Below the pieces are notes generated by a model. That model was not told where the DNA came from, made no database searches, and saw nothing but the letters and a program-made list of their open reading frames with translations. From an uncultured Muribaculaceae bacterium (GTDB lineage: Bacteria > Bacteroidota > Bacteroidia > Bacteroidales > Muribaculaceae), in the NCBI GenBank assembly GCA_934636465.1, contig CAKUAR010000009.1, positions 1 through 64,000 of the forward strand: 64,000 bases of DNA, given 5' to 3'. Below, one piece after another: positions 8,671 to 16,433 of the stretch. The position numbers were made by a program, and so were the translations under genes. Position 1 is the first letter of the stretch; the number at the start of each line of letters is the position of its first letter.

Positions 8671-9816
8671 ATGACTCGCTTTCCAATAGAAAAATTTCAG
8701 GAATTGCCAACTCCGTTTTACTACTATGACATGAAGCTGCTTGGCAAAACCATTGACACCATTCTGAAGCAGACGGAAGGTTATCCGTTTAAAGTGCACT
8801 ATGCTATAAAGGCTAACGGAAACCCAAAGATTTTGAAAGAAGTGGTGAAAAAAGGATTTGGAGTTGACCTTGTGAGCGGAGGAGAAATAAAAGCTTCGCT
8901 TGCAGCAGGGTTCAAGCCCGAAAAGATGGTGTATTCTGGAGTGGGAAAGACCGATTGGGAGATTAATCTGGGCTTGGATAATGACATATATTGTTTCAAC
9001 GTGGAGTCGATACCGGAGCTGTATGTTATAAATGAGCTTGCCGAGAAAAAAGGCAAGGTGGCAGGAATAGCAATCAGAGTCAATCCCGACATTGATGCCC
9101 ACACGCATCGTTACATAACAACAGGAACGGCAGAGGACAAATTTGGCATAAACATAGAGATGCTGTCGCATGCCGTTGATGTGACGAGAGGACTGAAAAA
9201 CTTGCATTTGCGTGGTTTGCACTTCCATGTTGGGTCACAAATAACGCGCATGGAGCCGTTTGCTATGCTGTGTGAGTCGGTCAACAGTTCGCAAGACTAT
9301 TTTGACAGGCATGGCATACGCTTTGAGATGATAAATGTGGGCGGTGGCCTCGGTGTGGACTATGAATATCCCGACATCAACAAGATACCTGATTTTGTAC
9401 ATTTCTTCGACACTTTCAAGAAGCACTTGAAGGTGCGTAAAGGACAAGAGGTGCATTTTGAGCTTGGCCGCTCGATTGTGGCAGAGTGCGGTTCGCTGAT
9501 AGCGCGAGTGGTGTTTGTGAAGGAGGCAAGGAACAAGAAATTTGTGATACTTGATGCAGGCATGACCGACTTGATTCGCCCGGCACTATATCAGGCGCAC
9601 CATGTGATACAAAATTTGACATCGGCCGACACGGCCTCTGACGTGTATGACGTGGTGGGACCGATATGTGAGTCAAGCGATGTGTTTGGATGCGATGAGA
9701 AGTTGCCGGTGTCACGCAGAGGCGACTTGTTTGCCATACGCACAGCCGGCGCTTATGGCGAAACCATGGCATCGCGCTACAATATGCGTCCATTGCCAGG
9801 CAGCTATTTTGATTGA
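8671..9816 (+). CDS. lysA: Diaminopimelate decarboxylase
   Basis: PLP enzyme (381 aa, fold type III) making lysine from meso-diaminopimelate. The PLP lysine is Lys47 in HYAIKANGNP. HFHVGSQI, NVGGGLGVDY and the second-site motif CESSDVFG are all present, which favours LysA over a carboxynorspermidine or ornithine enzyme. It lies 25 bases after hisIE with no promoter box between them, so it is probably the last gene of that operon. No hairpin terminator is evident in the 160 bases before the tRNA. Confidence 0.93.
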   Translation: MTRFPIEKFQELPTPFYYYDMKLLGKTIDTILKQTEGYPFKVHYAIKANGNPKILKEVVKKGFGVDLVSGGEIKASLAAGFKPEKMVYSGVGKTDWEINLGLDNDIYCFNVESIPELYVINELAEKKGKVAGIAIRVNPDIDAHTHRYITTGTAEDKFGINIEMLSHAVDVTRGLKNLHLRGLHFHVGSQITRMEPFAMLCESVNSSQDYFDRHGIRFEMINVGGGLGVDYEYPDINKIPDFVHFFDTFKKHLKVRKGQEVHFELGRSIVAECGSLIARVVFVKEARNKKFVILDAGMTDLIRPALYQAHHVIQNLTSADTASDVYDVVGPICESSDVFGCDEKLPVSRRGDLFAIRTAGAYGETMASRYNMRPLPGSYFD

Positions 9817-9907
9817 CGCTTAATGCCTGCACAATGGTATAAGTGAATGTAAATCAGATTTGTGTTATTGTGAAAAGGCTTGAAAATGCGTGCTTTGTGA
9901 TATTATT

Positions 9908-9939
9908 TTTGTGAGAACGCGAAAAAAGTATTAAATTTG
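9908..9939 (+). promoter_or_regulatory. Promoter of tRNA-Arg
   Basis: TTTG at 9908-9911 and TAAATTTG at 9932-9939 with a 20-base spacer form a full-consensus Bacteroidetes promoter, 37 bases before the mature tRNA 5' end. Confidence 0.8.
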
Positions 9940-9976
9940 CACCGCTTTAGGTGAGAAATCACCGAGAAGATAATGG

Positions 9977-10050
9977 GGATCAGTAGCTCAGCTGGATAGA
10001 GCAACAGCCTTCTAAGCTGTGGGTCAAGGGTTCGAATCCCTTCTGATTCA
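9977..10050 (+). tRNA. tRNA-Arg (anticodon UCU)
   Basis: A complete 74-nt cloverleaf. The acceptor stem GGATCAG pairs with CTGATTC (one G-U) and has discriminator A. The anticodon stem is ACAGC/GCTGT with loop CTTCTAA (anticodon TCT at 10011-10013), and the T arm is AAGGG-TTCGAAT-CCCTT. The CCA end is not encoded. It reads AGA codons, and AGG by wobble. The IS remnant begins 38 bases downstream. Confidence 0.97.
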
Positions 10051-10088
10051 CTTGAGAGTCAAAACTCATATGGGTTTTGACTCTTTTT

Positions 10089-10440
10089 TATTGCTGTCCG
10101 ATAAAAAATTGGTATATTTTTCAATTTGGTGACGTATATCACGCCGCGCTGCGTAAGCTGTTCGAATTTCTCATAGTTGATATAGGCGCGATCCATCGCC
10201 ACTATATCGCCTTTGGAGAGATTTGTGGGCTTGAGCATGAAGGAGTCGTTGGGGGCTGCCGATGTGAACTTTATGTCCGACGGCACTCCCTCGTTGGCAT
10301 GTATGACCGTGTGAACCTTGATGCCGCCTTTCTTTTTTTCGCTTTAGGGATGGCGTCCCACGCCTTTGAACAGCAGGTTTGAAAAGAGTGTGATAGTGGT
10401 TGAGTCAATAATCTGCAGACGCTTCATCCATTTATCAAAG
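10089..10440 (-). mobile_element. Decayed IS4-type insertion sequence remnant
   Basis: On the minus strand, about 115 codons resemble the middle of an IS4-family DDE transposase: MKRLQIIDSTTITLFSN (first Asp), then KVHTVIHANEGVPSDIKF, then GDIVAMDRAYINYEKF (second Asp) and GVIYVTKLKN. The N-terminus and everything after the second Asp region, including the catalytic Glu, are missing, and an in-frame TAA interrupts it at 10344-10346. The element's 3' end survives as a 27-bp sequence at 10089-10115, identical to 55125-55151. Not functional on its own. Confidence 0.85.
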
Positions 10441-10724
10441 TCTGCGACAAAGCGTCATTCTGTGTTATCGCTGCTGATGAGGTAAAGCCATCAGAATTTA
10501 CAACATGCTTTAGAAGCGTGATAGCTTTTGGAAGGATACACATCGTTGAGTCTGAAGAAGAAAGACTGATTGCAGCAACGTTGCTTGGTGAAAAATTTAA
10601 TTCTGGAGATGCTGTTGGGTTAAAGAAAGAAATAGCCAAAGGATTAGGGCACATGCTCGTGTTCTGCCTTGAAATTGAGCACATGTCAGGTAAGGAAGCC
10701 ATTGAACTTGCAAAAAAAGTGTGA
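10440..10724 (+). pseudogene. 5'-truncated PNPOx/NimA-like flavoprotein gene
   Basis: An open frame without its own start reads from about 10440 to the TGA at 10722-10724. It contains CDKASFCVIAADEVKPSEF, RSVIAFGRIHIVESEEER and EIEHMSGKEAIELAKK. These match the C-terminal two thirds of the pyridoxamine 5'-phosphate oxidase-like family that includes 5-nitroimidazole reductase (NimA)-related proteins. The N-terminal part is missing and is replaced at about 10440 by the IS4 remnant, so this looks like a gene broken by insertion and deletion. A short product from the GTG at 10518 is possible but unlikely. Confidence 0.75.
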
Positions 10725-10777
10725 CGATTCTATTTATGACACTGCCTACACTTTAGATGCTTTGTGGTTTGGGTGGA

Positions 10778-11221
10778 TTATTTGGATTTTGCTTTGGATT
10801 TGGACTTTGCCTTGCTTTTTGATTTTGGAGTTGCTGTGGTTGCTTGTGAGAGGGCGAGCTTTATGTTCTTGATGATGGCTTCAGATGAGTAGGTGGCTCC
10901 TGTGGCAGCGTCGGCTTCCACCTTGAGTGCTTGTGCCACGGTTTTACCGGTGTATTGTGGAAAAATGTGATTTTTTGCCTTGTTGAAATAGGCTGGACTT
11001 TCTTGGTTTTTGAGAGCCTCGATTTTTACGATTTTTCCGTTAGTGATGTAGATGTTGAGCGGAGTGGTGCCGTTGTAGCCATAAATTTTCTTGCCGATTT
11101 CTCCAGTGAAAATGATTTTTGTGGATTTTGCGGCAGTTTTGCTTTTGGCAGCCACTGGTAATGATAATGCGGCAGCAAGTGCCACAACTGCAAATCTTGA
11201 AACTAATGTTTTGAATGTCAT
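10778..11221 (-). CDS. Secreted FMN-binding domain protein
   Basis: 147 aa. It has a signal peptide (hydrophobic 10-24, AxA site before KSKTA) and one FMN-binding domain ending in DAATGATYSS (104-113), the flavinylation signature in which Thr110 is the predicted covalent FMN acceptor. The last 20 residues are a Lys/Ser/Ala repeat tail. In other bacteria such domains are loaded by ApbE and carry electrons outside the membrane; no apbE is in this window. The ATG at 11221 is preferred over one at 11254 because the -7 box at 11268-11275 would place the transcript start almost at 11254. Convergent with the broken PNPOx gene. Confidence 0.85.
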   Translation of the reverse strand: MTFKTLVSRFAVVALAAALSLPVAAKSKTAAKSTKIIFTGEIGKKIYGYNGTTPLNIYITNGKIVKIEALKNQESPAYFNKAKNHIFPQYTGKTVAQALKVEADAATGATYSSEAIIKNIKLALSQATTATPKSKSKAKSKSKAKSK

Positions 11222-11267
11222 AATAATAGAAATACGCTTTTTGTTGTCAGTCATCTATCACGGGCTG

Positions 11268-11275
11268 CAAAGATA
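11268..11275 (-). promoter_or_regulatory. Promoter -7 box of the FMN-binding protein gene
   Basis: TATCTTTG on the minus strand matches the Bacteroidetes -7 box; no clear TTG is found 19-20 bases upstream. Confidence 0.5.
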
Positions 11276-11372
11276 AGAAAAAATGTTGGGTTGGTGTAGC
11301 GCCCGGCGCAAAGGGAGGTGGCATGGTTATGGAAAAATGAGATTTTTTCTTTTTTATTAGCTATTATTACAT

Positions 11373-11380
11373 TATCTTTG
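11373..11380 (+). promoter_or_regulatory. Promoter -7 box of tsaC and the genes after it
   Basis: TATCTTTG lies 65 bases before the tsaC ATG. The -33 region is T-rich but lacks a clear TTTG. Confidence 0.5.
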
Positions 11381-11445
11381 AATAAGATAAGTTGCGCATC
11401 GGCATAATCACGCATGATGCGCTATATTCTGTGGAATAAGCATAA

Positions 11446-12024
11446 ATGACTGATTTAAGAATGATTGAAGACGACGTTAATGAATGTGTGGAGGTGATGA
11501 AGAAGGGTGGACTCATTCTTTATCCCACCGACACAATTTGGGGTATAGGTTGTGATGCCACCAATGCTGAGGCGGTGAAGAAAGTGTATGAGCTGAAGCA
11601 GAGGGCAGACAACAAGGCTCTGATTGTGCTGCTTGACAGCGTGGAGCATCTGGACCACTATGTGGTGAATGTGCCTGAAATGGCATACGAGCTGTTGGAC
11701 GTGGCGGTGAAACCTCTGACAATCATATATGACGGCGCTTATAACTTGGCACCTAACTTGCTTGGCGACAATGACAGCGTGGGTATAAGAATTCCGCACG
11801 AGGAGTTCTGCCACAAGCTTTGCGAGTGCTTCGGCAAGCCGGTAGTATCGACATCGGCCAACATAAGTGGAGGTGCAACGGCGCATTTCTTTGACGAAAT
11901 TGACAGCAAGATAAAAGAAGGCGTGGATTATGTGGTGAAATATCGTCAGGACGACAAGAAACCGCATGAGGCCTCTAACATAATAATGCTCAAGGAAGAC
12001 GGAAGCTTCAAGATACTGAGATAA
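11446..12024 (+). CDS. tsaC: Threonylcarbamoyl-AMP synthase (Sua5/YciO/YrdC family)
   Basis: 192-aa single-domain YrdC-type protein. It makes threonylcarbamoyl-AMP for the t6A modification at position 37 of ANN-decoding tRNAs. The substrate-binding motifs are YPTDTIWGIGCDA, LKQRADNKALIVL and STSANISGG. It lacks the extra Sua5 C-terminal domain. A weak hairpin (CGTGCC/GGCACG, 12032-12050) lies in the 48-base gap to the next gene. Confidence 0.92.
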   Translation: MTDLRMIEDDVNECVEVMKKGGLILYPTDTIWGIGCDATNAEAVKKVYELKQRADNKALIVLLDSVEHLDHYVVNVPEMAYELLDVAVKPLTIIYDGAYNLAPNLLGDNDSVGIRIPHEEFCHKLCECFGKPVVSTSANISGGATAHFFDEIDSKIKEGVDYVVKYRQDDKKPHEASNIIMLKEDGSFKILR

Positions 12025-12072
12025 GCGCACTCGTGCCCAAGTGCGGCACGGCTTTGAAACAAACAGAAGACT

Positions 12073-13485
12073 GTGGTTGACAAGAAAAAACTGAGAGTTG
12101 AATATGTGGTGTCGGACTATCTGGCATCGAATGTGGCATGGTTAGTTTATAACTGTGTGCGCTACCGCATTGTGGATTCGTGCGGCGGATTTAACTCGCT
12201 TTGTTCTTTTCTGACGTCAGACATGGTGCTGATGGGGCAGCTGGTGTTTCCGTTGGTTATGATGGCTGAATATTATTTTTCGGGCTACTATAACGAGGTG
12301 TTTCGCAAGTCGAGACTACAAGAGCTGTTTGTGACACTTGGCAGCGCACTCATTAACTCGCTGATAGTGTTTTTTATAGCCATGCTCAACGACATGATGC
12401 GAAACCGTGAGCTTAATTATGAGCTGTATTTCTTGATGTTCGGCTTGTTTTTTGTCATCGTGTATGCCGGGCGATTTGTGATTTCGGGGCGCACTGTGCG
12501 GAAAATAAGGCAGGGACAGTGGTACTCAAAGACGATTGTCGTGGGGCACGGCACTGCCGCGGCTGCATTTGTTGACAGGCTTAGGCAGAGCCACGACGTG
12601 CTTGGCTACAAGGTGGTGGGCTGTGTGAGAATACCCGGCGAGAAAGACGCGGAGATGAATTTGGATTGCTATGAGCTTGACACTCTGGACAAAGTGTGCC
12701 GCGACGAGAGCGTGAATGAGCTGATAGTGGCACCGACAAAGCGCGACTCGGCAAATGTGCTGTGGGTGATAGACCGCTTGTTTGCCTTGAATTTGCCAAT
12801 AAAAATCACTCCGGAGCAGTTTGGCATATTGTCGAAGGCAAAGTTGAGCGACCTGTATGGCGACCCGCTGGCTGACATATCGAGCAGCACGATGAGCGCA
12901 TCGCAGCAAAACATAAAGCGGCTGGTAGATGTGGTGACGTCGGTTGTGGTGCTTTTGGCGCTACTGCCGGTGTTTGCGATAGTGGCTGTGGCTATAAAAC
13001 TTGACTCAAAGGGCAGTGTGTTTTACTCGCAGGAGCGAGTGGGGCAGCACAACAAGATATTCAGAATATATAAATTCCGCTCTATGGTCACCAACGCCGA
13101 GCACGACAATGTGCCCCGGCTCAGCAGTGGCAATGACTCACGCATAACTAAAGTGGGGCATTTCTTGCGGAAATACAGGGTAGATGAATTGCCACAATTC
13201 TGGAATGTGCTGAAAGGCGACATGTCGCTTGTGGGGCCGCGCCCCGAAAGGCAATATTTTGTGAACCAGATTTTGAAGCGTGTGCCAGCATACTCACTTG
13301 TGCATCAAGTGCGGCCAGGCATAACGTCGATGGGCATGGTGAAATTTGGCTATGCCGAGAACTTAGATGAAATGGTTAGGCGGCTTGACTACGACTTGCT
13401 TTATTTGGAGAACATGTCGTTGCTCAACGACTTGAAAATAATGTGTTACACGGTGAGAATCGTGTTTACAGGAAAAGGTGTTTAA
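12073..13485 (+). CDS. Polyprenyl-phosphate sugar-1-phosphate transferase (WcaJ/PglC-like)
   Basis: 470 aa. Four hydrophobic spans in the first 140 residues precede a Rossmann-like CoA-binding-3 region (about 150-260). Then comes a membrane-associated bacterial sugar transferase domain (from about 277) with QERVGQHNKIFRIYKFRSM, RKYRVDELPQFWNVLKGDMS and VGPRPERQYF. It should start glycan assembly by transferring a sugar-1-phosphate from a nucleotide sugar to undecaprenyl phosphate, for exopolysaccharide or O-glycan. The start is GTG at 12073. No other glycosyltransferases lie nearby, so its pathway cannot be named. Its stop overlaps the next start (TAATG). Confidence 0.9.
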   Translation: MVDKKKLRVEYVVSDYLASNVAWLVYNCVRYRIVDSCGGFNSLCSFLTSDMVLMGQLVFPLVMMAEYYFSGYYNEVFRKSRLQELFVTLGSALINSLIVFFIAMLNDMMRNRELNYELYFLMFGLFFVIVYAGRFVISGRTVRKIRQGQWYSKTIVVGHGTAAAAFVDRLRQSHDVLGYKVVGCVRIPGEKDAEMNLDCYELDTLDKVCRDESVNELIVAPTKRDSANVLWVIDRLFALNLPIKITPEQFGILSKAKLSDLYGDPLADISSSTMSASQQNIKRLVDVVTSVVVLLALLPVFAIVAVAIKLDSKGSVFYSQERVGQHNKIFRIYKFRSMVTNAEHDNVPRLSSGNDSRITKVGHFLRKYRVDELPQFWNVLKGDMSLVGPRPERQYFVNQILKRVPAYSLVHQVRPGITSMGMVKFGYAENLDEMVRRLDYDLLYLENMSLLNDLKIMCYTVRIVFTGKGV

Positions 13486-15314
13486 TGGAACAGTATAAGG
13501 AAAAAGATATTTCGGACGAAACCATAGAACAGCGCGACGGGAGGTTTGTGAAAATGCTGCTGTGGCGAGAAAAGCACATAAAGGAAAAGACGTTTATGGT
13601 GCTTCTAGCCATTGTGGTGGGAATAGCGGCAGGCCTTGCGTCGGTGCTTCTGAAGTTTTTGATTACCACGATTTCACGATTTGTGACATCGGGGGTGCAG
13701 ATTTCTCACGGCAACTGGCTCTTCATTGTGGTGCCGGTGGTGGGTGTGCTACTCTCGGGGCTGTATGTGAGATATGTGGTAAGGGACAATATATCGCATG
13801 GTGTGACGCGTGTGCTGCACGCCATAGCCCAGAAAAAGAGCCGATTGAAGGTGCATAATATGTATGCGTCGCTTGTGGCGTCGTCGATGACGATAGGTTG
13901 TGGTGGCTCGGTGGGAGCCGAGGGTCCTATTGTGTTTACCGGTGCCGCAATTGGGTCGAATTTGGGGCAGGCTTTCAGGCTGTCGCCACAACTACTGATG
14001 CTGCTTGTGGGGTGCGGAGCCGCAGCCGGCATTGCCGGCATTTTCAAGGCTCCGATAGCTGGAGTGCTGTTCACCATAGAGGTGCTTATGCTTGACTTGA
14101 CCGGTGGTTCGGCGTTGCCGCTGATACTGTCGTCGGTGGCAGGAGCAACGGTGTCGTATGCTTTCACCGGCTATAACGTGGAGTTCTTCTTCTCGCAGAG
14201 CGAGCCATTTTTTGCGAGCCGCATACCGTTTGCTGTGCTGCTCGGTGTGTTCTGCGGTGTGGTGTCGCTGTATTTCAGCAAGATGATAGGCGTGATGGAG
14301 CAAATGTTCGGAAAGCTAAGAAGCGCGAAGCTGCGTTTCCTGGTGGGAGCGGTGATATTAAGTTCGCTCGTGTTTTTGTTTCCACCGCTCTATGGCGAGG
14401 GTTATGTGTCGGTGAACCACTTGCTCAACGGCGAGGTTACAGCCTTGTTTGACAATAGTATATTCTATGGCTACAGAGATAACGTATGGAGCTGCATGCT
14501 GCTGCTTAGTTGCCTTGTGCTATTTAAGAGCTTTGCCACAAGTGCCACCAATGGTGGTGGCGGTGTGGGTGGTACGTTTGCACCATCGCTGTATGTGGGT
14601 TGCATGGCTGGCTTCTTGTTTGCATTCACCGTGAATTCTCTTGACCTCGTGAGCGGAGTGCCGCTCTCAACCAAGAATTTTGCCCTTATGGGCATGGCTG
14701 GTGTGATGGCTGGCGTGATGCAAGCGCCGCTGATGGCGATATTCCTCACGGCTGAAATGACGGGAGGCTACGAGCTGTTTTTGCCGTTGCTGATAGTGTC
14801 AGCAATCAGTTATGGCACATGCCGCATGGTGACACCATACAGCATATATACCAAGCGTCTGGCAAAGCGCGGCGAGCTGCTGACTCACCAAAAAGACCAG
14901 ACAGTGCTCACGCTGCTGAAAATGGACAGCGTGGTGGAGAAAGACTTTATAGAAGTACACCCCGACATGAGTCTGAAAGACATGGTAGATGTGATTTCGC
15001 GCAGCCACAGAAACTTGTTTCCTGTGACCGATGAGGCCGGCGTGCTGCTCGGTGTGGTGCTGCTTGACGACATAAGAAACATAATTTTCCGCCCCGACTT
15101 ATATAGAAGAATGCATGTGAACCGCTTCATGTCGATGCCGCCGGCAAAGGTGGTGCTCGGAACACCGATGGAGCAGGTGATGCGCGTGTTTGACGACACA
15201 AATGCTTGGAACCTGCCTGTGGTAGATGAAAACGGGCGGTATGTGGGATTCGTGTCGAAGTCGAAGATATTCAGCTCATATAGAAGTGTGCTGAAGCACT
15301 ACACGTACGACTGA
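13485..15314 (+). CDS. ClC-family chloride channel/transporter with CBS domains
   Basis: 609-aa membrane protein with about ten hydrophobic helices to residue 470, then two CBS domains (about 490-600). The ion-path motifs are present: GGSVGAEGP with gating glutamate Glu146, and GGTFAPSLYVG. Retention of the gating glutamate is compatible with either a Cl-/H+ antiporter or a channel. The CBS pair probably binds adenine nucleotides and regulates transport. The ATG at 13485 overlaps the stop of the sugar transferase gene, so translation is likely coupled although the functions appear unrelated. Confidence 0.93.
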   Translation: MEQYKEKDISDETIEQRDGRFVKMLLWREKHIKEKTFMVLLAIVVGIAAGLASVLLKFLITTISRFVTSGVQISHGNWLFIVVPVVGVLLSGLYVRYVVRDNISHGVTRVLHAIAQKKSRLKVHNMYASLVASSMTIGCGGSVGAEGPIVFTGAAIGSNLGQAFRLSPQLLMLLVGCGAAAGIAGIFKAPIAGVLFTIEVLMLDLTGGSALPLILSSVAGATVSYAFTGYNVEFFFSQSEPFFASRIPFAVLLGVFCGVVSLYFSKMIGVMEQMFGKLRSAKLRFLVGAVILSSLVFLFPPLYGEGYVSVNHLLNGEVTALFDNSIFYGYRDNVWSCMLLLSCLVLFKSFATSATNGGGGVGGTFAPSLYVGCMAGFLFAFTVNSLDLVSGVPLSTKNFALMGMAGVMAGVMQAPLMAIFLTAEMTGGYELFLPLLIVSAISYGTCRMVTPYSIYTKRLAKRGELLTHQKDQTVLTLLKMDSVVEKDFIEVHPDMSLKDMVDVISRSHRNLFPVTDEAGVLLGVVLLDDIRNIIFRPDLYRRMHVNRFMSMPPAKVVLGTPMEQVMRVFDDTNAWNLPVVDENGRYVGFVSKSKIFSSYRSVLKHYTYD

Positions 15315-15382
15315 TGCCCAGATGGCAAATGCGGAGTGTGGTGGCAAGGAAAAATCAAAAAACATTTGAAACTTGAGAAAAA

Positions 15383-16345
15383 ATGGAAAAGAAAGATTTG
15401 AAGATAGTGTTTTTCGGCACACCGGAGTTTGCGGTGGAGAGCTTGAAACGCCTTGTGGAAGGCGGATATAATGTGGTGGGCGTGGTGACCATGCCAGACA
15501 AGCCGGCAGGACGCGGACACAAGATGTTTCATAGCCCGGTGAAAGAATATGCCGTGGAGAAAGGGCTGAAACTTATGCAGCCGGTGAAACTGAAAGACCC
15601 GGCATTTGTGGAGGAGTTGCGCAGTCTGCACGCCGATTTGCAGATAGTGATAGCCTTTAGAATGTTGCCGGAGATAGTGTGGAGCATGCCACCGCTTGGC
15701 ACATTTAACCTGCACGCCTCGCTTTTGCCGAAATATCGTGGTGCAGCGCCAATAAACTGGGCTGTGATGAACGGTGACACGGAAACTGGCGTGACAACAT
15801 TTTTCTTGAAGCATGAGATTGACACTGGTGACATAATTCAACAGCAAAAAATGCCTATCGGTCGGCATGACAACGTGGAAACGGTGTATGACGGACTGAT
15901 GAAAATGGGTGCAGGCATGGTGATAGAAACCGTAGATGCTATCTTAGCGGGCACGGTGCATGCAATTCCACAAGACGGCTTGCTGGCGAAAGATGAAGAA
16001 CCTACACCAGCTCCTAAGATTTTTAAGGACACGTGCAAGATAGTCTGGAATTGGTGCGGCGAGAAGATATATAACCATGTGCGCGGATTGTCGCCATATC
16101 CGGCAGCTTGGACCGAGATAACAGACCCTGCCGGCACGGTGCATGCAGTAAAGATATTTGAAACTGGAGAGCCTGAAACTTGTGGCAATGCCGAACCAGG
16201 AGTGGTGACTGCCGACAAGAACAGAATGTGGATAGGCTGTGGCGACGGCAGAATAGAAATCTTGTCGTTGCAGCTTGCAGGCAAAAAACGCATGGACGCA
16301 GGAGCATTTTTGCGCGGTTTTGACGTGAGTGGCTGCAAGTGCTGA
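15383..16345 (+). CDS. fmt: Methionyl-tRNA formyltransferase
   Basis: 320 aa. Transfers formyl from 10-formyl-THF to initiator Met-tRNA. The N-terminal Rossmann domain begins IVFFGTPEFAVESL; the catalytic region shows FNLHASLLPKYRGAAPINWA and HEIDTGDII (Asn, His and Asp of the formyltransferase site). The C-terminal beta-barrel (from about 205) has VRGLSPYPAAW. Followed by a strong bidirectional terminator shared with glnS. Confidence 0.97.
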   Translation: MEKKDLKIVFFGTPEFAVESLKRLVEGGYNVVGVVTMPDKPAGRGHKMFHSPVKEYAVEKGLKLMQPVKLKDPAFVEELRSLHADLQIVIAFRMLPEIVWSMPPLGTFNLHASLLPKYRGAAPINWAVMNGDTETGVTTFFLKHEIDTGDIIQQQKMPIGRHDNVETVYDGLMKMGAGMVIETVDAILAGTVHAIPQDGLLAKDEEPTPAPKIFKDTCKIVWNWCGEKIYNHVRGLSPYPAAWTEITDPAGTVHAVKIFETGEPETCGNAEPGVVTADKNRMWIGCGDGRIEILSLQLAGKKRMDAGAFLRGFDVSGCKC

Positions 16346-16370
16346 TTAAGCAGATCAAATTAAGGAATAA

Positions 16371-16403
16371 AAAAGAATGAGCTTTTCGGCTCATTCTTTT
16401 TTT
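16371..16403. terminator. Bidirectional terminator between fmt and glnS
   Basis: Perfect stem GAATGAGC/GCTCATTC (16375-16382 with 16389-16396), loop TTTTCG, flanked by AAAA on the left and a T run on the right. It therefore gives a T run on both strands, fitting the convergent fmt and glnS genes. Confidence 0.9.
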
Positions 16404-16433
16404 GCTTATAGAAGAAATTGTGGGTTTCGTAAG

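Noticed and set aside
10077..10382. 101-codon plus-strand frame in the IS region
   Set aside because: It is the complement of the transposase remnant, whose minus-strand reading is the one with DDE-family motifs.
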